DNA of 64,000 bases. Source: Roseomonas aerilata DSM 19363. Lineage in GTDB: Bacteria > Pseudomonadota > Alphaproteobacteria > Acetobacterales > Acetobacteraceae. The position numbers were made by a program, and so were the translations under genes. Below are positions 19,396 through 27,959 of the stretch, in pieces; positions within the stretch are counted from its first letter, which is position 1, and each line of letters begins with the position of its first letter. The notes below the pieces were generated by a model, which was not told where the DNA came from, made no database searches, and was given only the letters and a program-made list of their open reading frames with translations. The stretch is taken from assembly GCF_000711725.1 (NCBI RefSeq), contig NZ_JONP01000004.1:124001-188000 (forward strand), read 5' to 3'.

Positions 19396-20141
19396 GGATC
19401 GCCCGCGACCCGCGCGTGCTCGGGCTGCTCGGCACGCTGCTGCTCTGCCTCGCCTGGGAGGCGATCGGCGCCTCCGGCCTCGGCGGCTTCACCTGGCCGC
19501 CGCTGTCGCGCGTGGTCGCCATGCTGGCGGATCCCGACCGCTGGGACCTGTTCGGCCGCGCGGCGGGCGCGACCCTCTCCGCCGCCCTCACCGGCTACGC
19601 CCTCGGCGCCGCGGCCGGCATCGTGCTCGCGGTGCTCACGCATCTCCTGCCGCCCCTCGCACCCGGCGCGGACAGGCTCGCGGCGGGGATGAACGCGGTG
19701 CCCAGCGTGGCGCTGGCCCCGGTCTTCCTCGTGCTGCTCCCGGCAGGCGGAACGCCGGCCACGCTCTCCGGCATCGGCGTCATGTTCCTCGTCTATGTCG
19801 CCACCGCCTCCGGCCTACGGGCTGCGGGGGCGGCGCACCAGGACCTCTTCTCCGTGCTCGGCGCTCGCCCGGCCGCGCGGCTGCTGCGGCTGGAACTGCC
19901 GGCCGCCCTGCCCTCCATCTCCACCGGCCTGCGCCTCGCGGTGCCGGCGGCACTCATCGGCGCCGTCATCGGCGAGTGGTTCGGTGCCCCGCGCGGCCTC
20001 GGCGTGCTGATCGTCAACGGGATGCAGAACTTCCAGATCGTCCTTCTCTGGAGCGCCGTGCTGCTTGCGGCCCTTCTCTCCCTGGCCGGCTTCCTCATCG
20101 CCACCGCCGTGGAGCGCGCCGTGCACGCGCGGTTCCGCTGA
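19392..20141 (+). CDS. ABC transporter permease (SsuC/ThiX-like), first copy
   Basis: This 249-residue inner-membrane protein has about six helices and the EAA-loop region (DLFSVLGARPAARLLRLELPAALPSISTGLRLAVP), typical of binding-protein-dependent permeases. The start is TTG at 19392 within the ATPase stop (TTGA), like moaC in this window. It is followed by a second permease of the same family at a one-base overlap, so the channel is likely a heterodimer instead of the usual homodimer for this family. Confidence 0.92.
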   Translation: MRIARDPRVLGLLGTLLLCLAWEAIGASGLGGFTWPPLSRVVAMLADPDRWDLFGRAAGATLSAALTGYALGAAAGIVLAVLTHLLPPLAPGADRLAAGMNAVPSVALAPVFLVLLPAGGTPATLSGIGVMFLVYVATASGLRAAGAAHQDLFSVLGARPAARLLRLELPAALPSISTGLRLAVPAALIGAVIGEWFGAPRGLGVLIVNGMQNFQIVLLWSAVLLAALLSLAGFLIATAVERAVHARFR

Positions 20142-20887
20142 TGCGCGCCCTCTCGGCCCTCATGCGGGATTGGTGGGGGGTCGGGCTGATCCTCCTCGCC
20201 TGGCAGGCCTGGGTGGTGGTCTCGGGCATGAACGCCATCGTCATGCCCCACCCGCTCGACGTGGCAGCGGATCTGGCGACGGGGATGGGCGACTACCTGC
20301 CGGCGCTCGGCGTCAGCCTCTCGGCCGCCATGGCCGGGCTGGTCGGGGGCTTCGCGCTGGGCCTGCTCCTCGGCATCCTCACCTGGGCCTCGCCGGTCGC
20401 GGCGGGGATGCTAACGCCGGTCACGGTCCTCTTCTCCTCCGTGCCGGTCGTCACGCTCATCCCGGTGCTGGCGAGGCTTTTCGGCTATGGGCCGGGCACG
20501 GTCGTCGCGATCACCGTGGTGATCTCCTTCTTCCCTGCTTTTGTCTTCTCCTCAGCCGGGCTACGCGCCCTGCCGCCGGGCAGCGCGGACCTGTTCCGAG
20601 TGCTGGGCGCCTCGCGCTGGCGGGTGCTCGTCTCCCTCGCCCTGCCCGCCGCCATGCCGAGCCTCGCGGTCGCGCTGCGCATCGGCGCCGCCCATGCCTT
20701 GCTGGCCGCGATGGTAGCGGAATACCTGATGGGCAGCTCAGGCCTCGGCGCCATGTTCGCCGCCGCCAAGTCGGAGCTGCGGACGGAGCGCGCCCTCGGT
20801 GCCAGCCTCATCGTGGCGGGCGCGTCCCTGGCGCTCTATCTCCTCTCCCTCTGCGCTGAGAGATGGGCGAGGGCGCGCTTCAACTAG
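20141..20887 (+). CDS. ABC transporter permease (SsuC/ThiX-like), second copy
   Basis: The 248-residue product is a paralogous permease with a first helix at about 10-28, a periplasmic turn, then helices leading to the EAA loop DLFRVLGASRWRVLVSLALPAAMPSLAVALRIG. It shares the ATG-in-stop overlap (TGATG) with the preceding permease. Two different permeases beside one ATPase and one receptor suggest an asymmetric channel. It ends the operon. A small inverted repeat (CCGGGC-GG-GCCCGG, 20948-20961) lies downstream without a T-run. Confidence 0.92.
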   Translation: MRALSALMRDWWGVGLILLAWQAWVVVSGMNAIVMPHPLDVAADLATGMGDYLPALGVSLSAAMAGLVGGFALGLLLGILTWASPVAAGMLTPVTVLFSSVPVVTLIPVLARLFGYGPGTVVAITVVISFFPAFVFSSAGLRALPPGSADLFRVLGASRWRVLVSLALPAAMPSLAVALRIGAAHALLAAMVAEYLMGSSGLGAMFAAAKSELRTERALGASLIVAGASLALYLLSLCAERWARARFN

Positions 20888-21025
20888 CCTCCAGCGCCCC
20901 GCTTGCATCCACCGGCCGAATAGACAGCATCCATGCCATGAAGTGGACCGGGCGGGCCCGGCCGCGCATATAACCCCTACAAGACGACGACGTAATGCCG
21001 CCGCCATCCACTAAGGATATGAGCG

Positions 21026-21265
21026 ATGTCCCTTTCCATGCTTACCCGTAACCTTCGCGCCCTTGGCCTCGCGGCCGCCGTGCTGGGTTCCTTCGCCGCG
21101 CAGGGCGTCTCCGCCCGCACGCTCGACACCATCGACGGCCCGATCACCGTCCCTGACGCAGTGCCGGTGCAGACCCGCACGCCGCTGTCCTCCCCCTCGA
21201 AGACTCCCGCCCAGATCTTCCTGGAGCGGAGCGGCGCCACGGGGGGCGACGGCCAGCACGCCTGA
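21026..21265 (+). CDS. Small exported protein of unknown function
   Basis: The 79-residue product is not recognised. It has a signal peptide (MLTRNLRALGLAAAVLGSF then AAQGVSA, cleavage likely after VSA near residue 30), leaving a mature peptide of ~49 residues with no cysteine and a Thr/Pro/Ser-rich centre. AAGGATA upstream of ATG 21026 can serve as ribosome-binding site. It stands alone between the ABC operon and the chemoreceptor and is followed within 33 bases by the strongest intrinsic terminator in the window, which supports it being a real, separately transcribed gene. Confidence 0.65.
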   Translation: MSLSMLTRNLRALGLAAAVLGSFAAQGVSARTLDTIDGPITVPDAVPVQTRTPLSSPSKTPAQIFLERSGATGGDGQHA

Positions 21266-21297
21266 ACCGGCGGGCCGGTCATCCGGCTTGAACGCGA

Positions 21298-21328
21298 GGG
21301 GCCGCCGGCACTGCCGGCGGCCCTTTTT
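21298..21328 (+). terminator. Intrinsic terminator of the small exported gene
   Basis: GGGGCCGCCGGC-ACT-GCCGGCGGCCC forms an 11-12 bp perfect GC stem (21298-21309 with 21313-21323/24) followed directly by TTTTT (21324-21328). This is a textbook Rho-independent terminator on the plus strand, 33 bases after the stop at 21265. Confidence 0.92.
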
Positions 21329-21379
21329 GCGTGGGCGCGGTCAGTCACCCGCGCAGCAGGATCCCGATCGGCCCCAAGC

Positions 21380-23446
21380 TCAGGCCGCCCGCACCTCGGC
21401 CACGAAGGCGTTCACCGTCCCGTTCAGGCGCTCCGCCTGCTTCGAGAGATCGGAGGCGGAGGTCAGCACCTGCCCGGAGGCGGAGCCGGTTTCCACCGAG
21501 TCCTGGCTCACCGTCGCGATATCGGCCGCCATCGTCTCCGTCGCCCGGGCCGTTTCCTGCACGGTGCGGGCGATCTCCCCCGTGGCCGCCGTCTGCTGCT
21601 CCACCGCGGCGGCGATGGCGACGGCGATGCTGCTCACCTCCTCGATGGTGCGCCCGACGCCGCCGATCGCCGCAACGGCCTGACCGGTCGCAGACTGGAT
21701 GGCCGCGATCTGGCCGCCGATATCCTCGGTCGCCTTGGCCGTCTGGGCCGCGAGCGTCTTCACCTCCGATGCGACGACGGCGAAGCCCCGGCCAGCCTCG
21801 CCGGCGCGGGCGGCCTCGATCGTGGCGTTCAGGGCGAGAAGGTTCGTCTGGCTCGCGATATCCGCGATCATGCGCACCACGTCCCCGATCCGCGCGGCGC
21901 CTTCGGACAGCGCCTGGACGGTTGAATCCGTGTCCTTGGCGTCCTGCACAGCCCGCGCCGCCGCCTCGGTGGCGTGCGAGACCTGCCGGCTGATCTCGCC
22001 GATGGAGGCGGTGAGCTGCTCGGCGGCCGCGGCCACCGTCTGCACGCCCGCGCTGGCTTGCCCCGCGGCCGAAAGGACACGTCCCGCCCGCTCGCTCGTC
22101 TTCTCCGCGGTGCCGCTCAGCCCGCGCGCCGTGGCCTCGAGCTCGCCGGAGGAGGAGGAGAGGTTCCGGACCATGTCACCGGCCTGCGCCTGGAAGCCCT
22201 GCACGAGACCTTCCATCCGCACGGCGCGCGCCTCGCGGGCGGCGCGCGCCGCCTCTGCTTCCGCGCTGAGGCGCCGCTGCTCGATGGAGTTCACCCGCAG
22301 TACCTCGACCGCCGCCGCCATCTCGCCCACCTCGTCCGCGCGGCCACGACAGGGAACCTCAATATCGAGTTCCCCGGCGGCGATGCGGCCGACATTGCCG
22401 GTCATCTGCCGCACCGGCAGCACCAAACGCCGCAGCAGCAGCACGACGCCGGCGATCGCGAGCGACAGCGCGATCCCTGCCAGGGCGAGGCTCGCCAGCA
22501 GCCGCAGCCGCGCCCCGGCCGCAGCGGCGTCACCCTGCGTGACGGCCGCATCCAGCGCCGCGTCGCGCAGCGCCAGCACGGGGATAAGTGCCGGCACGGT
22601 CCAGCGCGCGAACTCCGCCGGGCTGGAGGGCCAGGCCGGCGCCGCGGACTTGCCGTAGGCCGCCATCGCCGCCTCCACGAAGGCGCGATAGCGCGGCTCG
22701 ATGCCGCGAACATACTCGGCCTCAACCTTGTCCAGGACCTCCAGCAGACGCGCCTCGCCCCGTGCCCGCGTCAGCCGCCGCGCATCCTCCATCGCGCTCT
22801 CGATCCGGCCGTTCACCCGAACCGCGCCCGACAGTGTCGCATCGGTGACCGGCTGGCCCGCCAGCCACGCGTTGATCTGCAGGCTGCGACCGCCCATCTC
22901 GTTCCGCACCGCCATCACTTGGCCGGCGATCTCCACGAGTGTCGCGAGCGGCGGGGCGGCGCGGAGGATTCTTTCCTCCGCCGCCCGGGCAGCGCCCTCC
23001 AACCCCGCAATGATCTCGGCCCGGCCGCTGATCAGGTCGGCAACGAGCTTCGGATCGCCCTGCTGGCCGTTGCGGGCGACTAGCTCTGCGACGCGGCGGC
23101 GCAGGGAGGCGAGCTTGCGCGCGGACTCATCGATCGCATCGGTGGCCAGCCCCTCGGCCCGGACGGCGCGGCGCACCTCCTCCAGCAGCGCCTCGGTTAA
23201 GCGCTCGCTCGCCTGGAGCTCGGCGGGGTTGGCCGCCCCCGTACGCCCGGCGGCGCTCAGCATCCCGCTCTCTACCCCGAGCGCGGTGATGCCGCGGAGC
23301 GTCCCGCTCAGCACGCGGGTCGAGTAGGTGGCCTGGTTCGCCATCTTCCAGGTGTTCCAGGCCTGCCAGGAGTTCCAGCCGAGCCCGATGAACCCCGGCA
23401 GGGAAATCGCGGTGACGCCGGCAAGAAGAAGAGTGCGAATGCGCAT
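21380..23446 (-). CDS. Methyl-accepting chemotaxis protein
   Basis: The 688-residue chemoreceptor has a first membrane helix (about 5-24), a periplasmic, all-helical sensor (about 30-310), a second helix (about 314-340), a HAMP domain (about 341-393) and the cytoplasmic signalling domain with the hairpin tip IASQTNLLALNATIEAARAGE followed by GRGFAVVASEVKTLA (about 530-565). It reports ligand binding to CheA/CheW. The sensor's ligand is unknown. No other che gene is in the window, so it is an orphan receptor. A C-terminal CheR-tethering pentapeptide is absent. ATG 23446 has AGGG six bases upstream, within a palindrome. Confidence 0.96.
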   Translation of the reverse strand: MRIRTLLLAGVTAISLPGFIGLGWNSWQAWNTWKMANQATYSTRVLSGTLRGITALGVESGMLSAAGRTGAANPAELQASERLTEALLEEVRRAVRAEGLATDAIDESARKLASLRRRVAELVARNGQQGDPKLVADLISGRAEIIAGLEGAARAAEERILRAAPPLATLVEIAGQVMAVRNEMGGRSLQINAWLAGQPVTDATLSGAVRVNGRIESAMEDARRLTRARGEARLLEVLDKVEAEYVRGIEPRYRAFVEAAMAAYGKSAAPAWPSSPAEFARWTVPALIPVLALRDAALDAAVTQGDAAAAGARLRLLASLALAGIALSLAIAGVVLLLRRLVLPVRQMTGNVGRIAAGELDIEVPCRGRADEVGEMAAAVEVLRVNSIEQRRLSAEAEAARAAREARAVRMEGLVQGFQAQAGDMVRNLSSSSGELEATARGLSGTAEKTSERAGRVLSAAGQASAGVQTVAAAAEQLTASIGEISRQVSHATEAAARAVQDAKDTDSTVQALSEGAARIGDVVRMIADIASQTNLLALNATIEAARAGEAGRGFAVVASEVKTLAAQTAKATEDIGGQIAAIQSATGQAVAAIGGVGRTIEEVSSIAVAIAAAVEQQTAATGEIARTVQETARATETMAADIATVSQDSVETGSASGQVLTSASDLSKQAERLNGTVNAFVAEVRAA

Positions 23447-23453
23447 GACGATC

Positions 23454-23470
23454 CCTGAGCAGTGCTCAGG
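23454..23470. promoter_or_regulatory. 17-bp palindrome overlapping the chemoreceptor ribosome-binding site
   Basis: CCTGAGCA-C-TGCTCAGG (read on the minus strand) is perfectly symmetric around its central base and ends eight bases before the ATG at 23446. The right arm contains part of the AGGG ribosome-binding site. It may be a dimeric-regulator operator or an mRNA hairpin masking the start. Both are inference. Confidence 0.4.
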
Positions 23471-23529
23471 AATACTCGGTGAATAGCGTCAACATCGCGT
23501 AAATGGCGGGCCGGGCGGGCCCCTGCGCC

Positions 23530-24399
23530 TCACGCGCGCGGCACGATCCGGCAGGCGGCTGCCGTCGCGCGGGCGAGGGTGATCAGGCGGCGGGCGGCGA
23601 CCGCCCCCGTCGCGGCCTCTCCCACCACATGGCCAATCAGCGGGTTGGTGACGATGGCGCGCACGGCCGTGTCGGTCGCCACCTCCGTCGCCGCGACGGT
23701 CGCCGCGTCGAAGGCGGCACGGCGAAGAAGGGAGGCGGTGGCGGCAATGCCCGGCCGCATCCCGTGCAGCGCGGCCACCTGCCGCACCAGCCGCAGCCCG
23801 CGCCAGCCGACCACCAGTGCGTCGAGCGAGGGCGAGGGGCTGATCGCGGTGGCCGCGAAGCCCTGGATCGCCGCCAAACGCCCGAGCGCGCGCGCCTCGC
23901 CGTCCAGCGCGGCCAGGGGGCCCGCTTCCAACAGGGCGCGAAGGGCGGAAAGATCCGGCGCCTCGCGCAAGGCCGGCAACGCGGCGGCCGCGAGCGGGAT
24001 CGGCTCTGCCCAGGCGAGCACATGCGCCTTGGCAGCCTGGTGGTCGCCGCGGGCAAAGGCCGCACGTGCGGCGTCTACCGCGCGCAGCTGGAATAGGGCA
24101 CGGAACTCCCGCACCACCGCCCAGCCGAGCGCGCCGAAGCCGCCGAGAGCCACGGCCAGGGTCAGCCAGCCGAGCCAGGCCGCGCGCCCGAACTGCTCCG
24201 CCACGTAATTGCCGGCCGCGAGCGCCGAGAAGCCGAGGATGAGAGCCGAGAGCCCGATCGCGAGGAGCGAGAGGGTGGAGATGCCGAGCGAGGGCACGGC
24301 GACGGGGCTGGTCTCCGCCTCCCAGGCATGGTCCAGGCGGGCTTGTCCGGCCTCCTCCTCCAGGATCACCCGGGGCGGGCGGTGGGCGGTCTCGCTCAA
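23530..24399 (-). CDS. YcjF-like (TIGR01620/DUF697) inner-membrane protein
   Basis: The 289-residue protein has two hydrophobic helices (about 30-85, LSLLAIGLSALILGFSALAAG and ALGGFGALGWAV) and an Ala-rich helical C-terminal region typical of DUF697, as in E. coli YcjF. It lies directly downstream of the YcjX-like gene, the same partnership as ycjX-ycjF of the phage-shock-linked locus. The start is TTG at 24399 with AAGGAGG seven bases upstream; longer in-frame ORF (to 24774) is antisense of ycjX. Function is unknown; a role in envelope stress is a guess from the family. Confidence 0.8.
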   Translation of the reverse strand: MSETAHRPPRVILEEEAGQARLDHAWEAETSPVAVPSLGISTLSLLAIGLSALILGFSALAAGNYVAEQFGRAAWLGWLTLAVALGGFGALGWAVVREFRALFQLRAVDAARAAFARGDHQAAKAHVLAWAEPIPLAAAALPALREAPDLSALRALLEAGPLAALDGEARALGRLAAIQGFAATAISPSPSLDALVVGWRGLRLVRQVAALHGMRPGIAATASLLRRAAFDAATVAATEVATDTAVRAIVTNPLIGHVVGEAATGAVAARRLITLARATAAACRIVPRA

Positions 24400-24448
24400 C
24401 GGGGGCCTCCTTCGCGCGGACCCCGGATATGGCCCGACGGGCGCGGGT

Positions 24449-25852
24449 TTACAGCGCGTCGCCCAACAGCCCCGAGAGCAACCCGTCGAGCCCGAGATGC
24501 GGCACGCCGCCGCGCCCATCCGCCTCCAGCCCGGGCGGGCGGAAAACCGGCATCTGGAAATAGGCCGCGTTCCAGAAGCTCTCGGGCGGGCGGCGGGCCG
24601 GAACGATACCGGGATCGACCGTCGCCCAGCGCCCGTTCTCCAGCAGGATCCCGCGGACGGCCGGCGAAGCGCGCCCCTCGTGCAGGGCCGTCGCCTCCTG
24701 GGTGCACCGGATGGCCGCCACCGTGTGGACAGACACTGCCGCGCCCGCGATCTCGGCCCGCCGCCGTGGCGCATCCACGAGGTCCGCGAGAAGGGAGGAA
24801 AGGCTGTCCCGGCTCACCTCCGGCACGTGGTCGGCCTTGGTGGCGGCGAAGGCCACGCGGGCGATGCCGGCGCCGGTCAGCAGGTCCAGCCAGCCGCGTC
24901 CGTAGCGCAGCGTGCCGGAGATGGCGGCCAGCGCCTCGGCCGTGTCGTCGAAGGCCTCGCGCCCGGCATGAAGGGCGCCGAGCACGTCCACCAGCACCAC
25001 CTGCCGGTCGAAGCGGCGGAAGACGGGATCGAGGAAGCGGTCGCGCTGGTCCCTCAGGTAGGCGGCGTAGCGCCGCTCCAGCAGTTCGCCCAGCGGCGAG
25101 CCGCGCGCCGCCTCGGGCATGGGGAAGAACCAGAGCAGCGGCGCATCGCCCGCCGGGCCGGGATTAAGGAAGCGGCCGGGCTGGAGGAAGCGCAGGCCGA
25201 GCTCGTCCCGCGCCTCGAGAAGGAAGCGGCGGTAGAGCGAGTGGCCGCGGCGCGCCAGCGAGTCCTCGGCCGGAGCATTGGCCGGCAGGGCGCGGGCGAA
25301 GGCGAGGAATTCGGCGGCGGGCGTCGCGCGGATGCCGGTGGAAATCCGCGCCAGCGTCTCCTCGGACCAGGTGGAAAAATCCTGCCCGAACATCGGCAGG
25401 TCGAGCAGCCATTCGCCGGGGTAGTCGAGAAGGTCGAGCGTCACCTCGCGATCCGGCAGGAACTGGCCGTAGAGGCCGCGCCGACGGATCACGAGGGAGA
25501 GGGAAAGGGTGGAGAGGTCGTCCGTCCGCTCGGGCCAGCGCGGCGGATCGGCGGCCAGGGCGGCGAGATGCGCCTCCGCATCGAAGCGCGGCGTCGCCTC
25601 CACGCCCGGCGGGACGGCGCGGGCGCGCTGGAGGCGGCCCGAAGTCGCCTCCAGCCCCGGCAAGGTCCGCCGCCCAGCCCCCGCCGCCACGAGATTGGCG
25701 ACGAGGGAGGTGAGGAACACCGTCTTCCCGGCGCGGGAAAGGCCGGTCACCGCCAGCCGCACCCGCTCCCGCCCGGCGAGCGCAAGGGCTGCCTCCGCGC
25801 TGCGGCTGGCGGCCTCGTTGAGGACGCGGACGGGATCGGGAAAGAGCGCCAC
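24449..25852 (-). CDS. YcjX-like P-loop NTPase (DUF463)
   Basis: The 467-residue product belongs to the YcjX/DUF463 GTPase-like family. The Walker A motif GLSRAGKT is at residues 37-44, followed by VFLTSLVANLVAAG, and LLDYPGEWLLDLP (about 135) matches the family's switch region. The start is GTG at 25852, five bases after the gloA stop, so it belongs to the lpxI-gloA transcription unit. YcjX is known from E. coli as a heat- and phage-shock-linked protein of unknown biochemistry; nothing here reveals its substrate. Confidence 0.86.
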   Translation of the reverse strand: MALFPDPVRVLNEAASRSAEAALALAGRERVRLAVTGLSRAGKTVFLTSLVANLVAAGAGRRTLPGLEATSGRLQRARAVPPGVEATPRFDAEAHLAALAADPPRWPERTDDLSTLSLSLVIRRRGLYGQFLPDREVTLDLLDYPGEWLLDLPMFGQDFSTWSEETLARISTGIRATPAAEFLAFARALPANAPAEDSLARRGHSLYRRFLLEARDELGLRFLQPGRFLNPGPAGDAPLLWFFPMPEAARGSPLGELLERRYAAYLRDQRDRFLDPVFRRFDRQVVLVDVLGALHAGREAFDDTAEALAAISGTLRYGRGWLDLLTGAGIARVAFAATKADHVPEVSRDSLSSLLADLVDAPRRRAEIAGAAVSVHTVAAIRCTQEATALHEGRASPAVRGILLENGRWATVDPGIVPARRPPESFWNAAYFQMPVFRPPGLEADGRGGVPHLGLDGLLSGLLGDAL

Positions 25853-25857
25853 TCGGA

Positions 25858-26262
25858 CTACTGGCGCTGGATCAGCTCGATCTTGTAGCCGTCCGGATCC
25901 TCGACGAAGGCGATGATGGTCGTGCCGTGCTTCACCGGCCCGGCCTCTCGCACCACCTTGCCGCCCTCGGCGCGAATGCGCTCGCAGGCGGCGGCCACGT
26001 CGGGCACGCCGATGGCGAGGTGGCCGAAGGCGCCGCCCATCTCGTACTTCTCGGTGCCGTAGTTATAGGTCAGCTCGATCTCCGCCTCGCCGGCCGCGTT
26101 GCCGCCATAGCCGAGGAAGGCAAGGGTGTACTTGCCCGCGGGCACGTCGTTGCGCCGAAGCTCCCGCATGCCGAACATCTGCGTGTAAAACTTCACGCTC
26201 CGCTCGAGATCGCCGACGCGGATCATCGTGTGAAGGAACTTGCCCTTCGGGGTATCGCTCAT
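25858..26262 (-). CDS. gloA: Lactoylglutathione lyase (glyoxalase I)
   Basis: GloA converts the methylglyoxal-glutathione adduct to S-lactoylglutathione, detoxifying methylglyoxal. The 134-residue length is standard for the Ni/Zn enzyme of the vicinal-oxygen-chelate fold. Metal ligands expected by family alignment are visible: His11 (FLHTMIRV), Glu63 (EIELTYN), His81 (FGHLAIGV) and Glu129 (YKIELIQ). It overlaps lpxI by four bases, an unusual partner for a lipid A operon. ATG 26262 is the only start giving the complete first strand. Confidence 0.95.
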   Translation of the reverse strand: MSDTPKGKFLHTMIRVGDLERSVKFYTQMFGMRELRRNDVPAGKYTLAFLGYGGNAAGEAEIELTYNYGTEKYEMGGAFGHLAIGVPDVAAACERIRAEGGKVVREAGPVKHGTTIIAFVEDPDGYKIELIQRQ

Positions 26263-27131
26263 GTAGCGGCTCCTGCTGTCGCCGCGCCCACATGGTCATC
26301 CGGGTGGATCGCGAGAAGGAAGAGGCCCGCGGAATTCGCGCGCTCTACCATTCCCGCCCGGTCGAGCAGCAGCGCGCCCTCCGCCTCGAAGGCGATACCG
26401 GAGAGCCCGGCGGCGACGGCGTTCTCCACCGTGCGCGGGCCGAGCGCGGGCATGTCCACCTCCCGGTCCTGGCCGGGCTTGACCAGCTTCACCAGCACGC
26501 CGCCCGGACCATCCCGCCGCAGCCCGCCCACGCGGGCGAGCAGCGCGTCCGTGCCCTCGATGGCCTCGACACCGAGCACCAGGCCCTGCTGCACCACCGC
26601 CCCCTGGCCCACATCCACCGCGCCCAGCGCGCGCACCACGGCCACGCCACGGGCGATGTCGGAGAGCGCCATGGCGCTCGGCCCGGCGCGCGTGAGAAGG
26701 CCGGAGGGGGCCTGGGCTTCGGCAAGGAAGCGCGTGGGGCCAACAGGATCGAACCCTTCCTCCCGCAGCACCTGCCGGATGGCCGAGAGCAGCGTGTCGT
26801 CCCCGCTGAAAGCCTTCATACCGATACGCGCGATGTGGCGCGCCGCGCCGGCATCCGGCCGGAGCGAGAGGATGGAGGGGCGGCGGATATCGCCGACGAG
26901 CACGAGCTGCCGCGCTCCCTGGCCCTTTAGCCAGTCGATCGCGGCTCCTGCGGCGCCGAGCCGGATGGCGATCTGCGGCACCCCGACCCAGTCTCCCGGC
27001 CGGGCAAAGCCCTCCAGCAGTACGGCGACATAGGGCCGTCCGGTGGCGCGGCAGGCCGCCGCCACCTGGAGCGGCATGGCGCCGCCCCCGGCCACGATCC
27101 CGACGGGCCCCTCGGCATGCGGCTGGTTCAC
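26259..27131 (-). CDS. lpxI: UDP-2,3-diacylglucosamine pyrophosphatase LpxI
   Basis: LpxI hydrolyses UDP-2,3-diacylglucosamine to lipid X, replacing LpxH in alphaproteobacteria. The 290-residue protein has [17 protein letters not shown] at the N-terminus, [24 protein letters not shown] and the C-terminal [33 protein letters not shown], which are conserved in the family. It is 7 bases from lpxA. lpxB, usually the next gene in alphaproteobacteria, is absent here and is replaced by gloA and ycjX. Confidence 0.94.
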   Translation of the reverse strand: MNQPHAEGPVGIVAGGGAMPLQVAAACRATGRPYVAVLLEGFARPGDWVGVPQIAIRLGAAGAAIDWLKGQGARQLVLVGDIRRPSILSLRPDAGAARHIARIGMKAFSGDDTLLSAIRQVLREEGFDPVGPTRFLAEAQAPSGLLTRAGPSAMALSDIARGVAVVRALGAVDVGQGAVVQQGLVLGVEAIEGTDALLARVGGLRRDGPGGVLVKLVKPGQDREVDMPALGPRTVENAVAAGLSGIAFEAEGALLLDRAGMVERANSAGLFLLAIHPDDHVGAATAGAAT

Positions 27132-27138
27132 GCGCGCC

Positions 27139-27957
27139 TCAGGCCGCCTCGGCCTCGGCCTCGCCGGCCTGTCGGCCGGCGCGCATCAGCCCGCGGCGGG
27201 AGGAAGCCTCGATGAAAGCGAGCACCTCCGCCACCTGCGCTTGGTCGCCGTGCTCCTGCGCCACCAGGGCCACGCGCGCGTCGAAGGTGCCGCGGCCGAG
27301 GAAGAGGCCGCGATAGGCAGCGCGAAGCGCATTGATCGCCTCCCGCCCGAAGCCGCGGCGCTTCAGGCCGATGAGGTTCAGCCCGATCAGCCGCGCCCGG
27401 TTGCCCATGCAGGAGCCGAAGGGGATCACGTCCCGCTCCACGCCGCTCATGCCGCCGATCACCGCCTGGCGGCCGATCCGCACGGACTGGTGGATGGCCG
27501 TGCCGCCGCCGACGAAGACGTTGTCGCCGATATGCACGTGCCCGCCGAGCATGACGTTGTTCGCCAGGATCACCTTGTCCTCAAGCTGGCAGTCATGCCC
27601 GACATGGGCGACGCACATGATGAGGCATTCGGCGCCGAGGCGGGTGACCCCCTCCCCGCCCACGCTGCCGCGGTGGATTGTCGCGTGCTCGCGGATGATG
27701 CTGCGCGGCCCGACCTCCACCCGCGTCGGCTCGCCCTTGTACTTCAGGTCCTGCGGCGGCAACCCGACGGAGGCGAAGGGCAGCACCTGCACGCCCTCCC
27801 CAAGATGCGTGATGCCGTCGAGCACGGCGTGCGCGCCCACCTGCACACCATCCGCCAGGACGACCTGCGCGCCCACGGTGGCATAGGGACCGATGGTAAC
27901 GCCGGCGCCCAGGCGGGCGCCCTCCGCCACGATGGCGGTCGGGTGGATCTCGGCCAC
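27139..27957 (-). CDS. lpxA: Acyl-ACP--UDP-N-acetylglucosamine O-acyltransferase
   Basis: LpxA adds a 3-hydroxyacyl chain to UDP-GlcNAc, the first step of lipid A synthesis in the cytosol. The 272-residue left-handed beta-helix is built from hexapeptide repeats (IHPTAIVAEGARLGAGVTIG onward), with catalytic-His region NCLIMCVAHVGHDC-like LIMCVAHVGHDCQL and the C-terminal helical domain NLIGLKRRGF. It is two bases after fabZ, and the operon lpxD-fabZ-lpxA-lpxI is conserved. Confidence 0.97.
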   Translation of the reverse strand: MAEIHPTAIVAEGARLGAGVTIGPYATVGAQVVLADGVQVGAHAVLDGITHLGEGVQVLPFASVGLPPQDLKYKGEPTRVEVGPRSIIREHATIHRGSVGGEGVTRLGAECLIMCVAHVGHDCQLEDKVILANNVMLGGHVHIGDNVFVGGGTAIHQSVRIGRQAVIGGMSGVERDVIPFGSCMGNRARLIGLNLIGLKRRGFGREAINALRAAYRGLFLGRGTFDARVALVAQEHGDQAQVAEVLAFIEASSRRGLMRAGRQAGEAEAEAA

Positions 27958-27959
27958 GC

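Noticed and set aside
24400-24774. Extended start for the YcjF-like gene
   Set aside because: The extension overlaps the 3' half of ycjX in another frame and is Arg/Pro-rich; TTG 24399 has an excellent ribosome-binding site.
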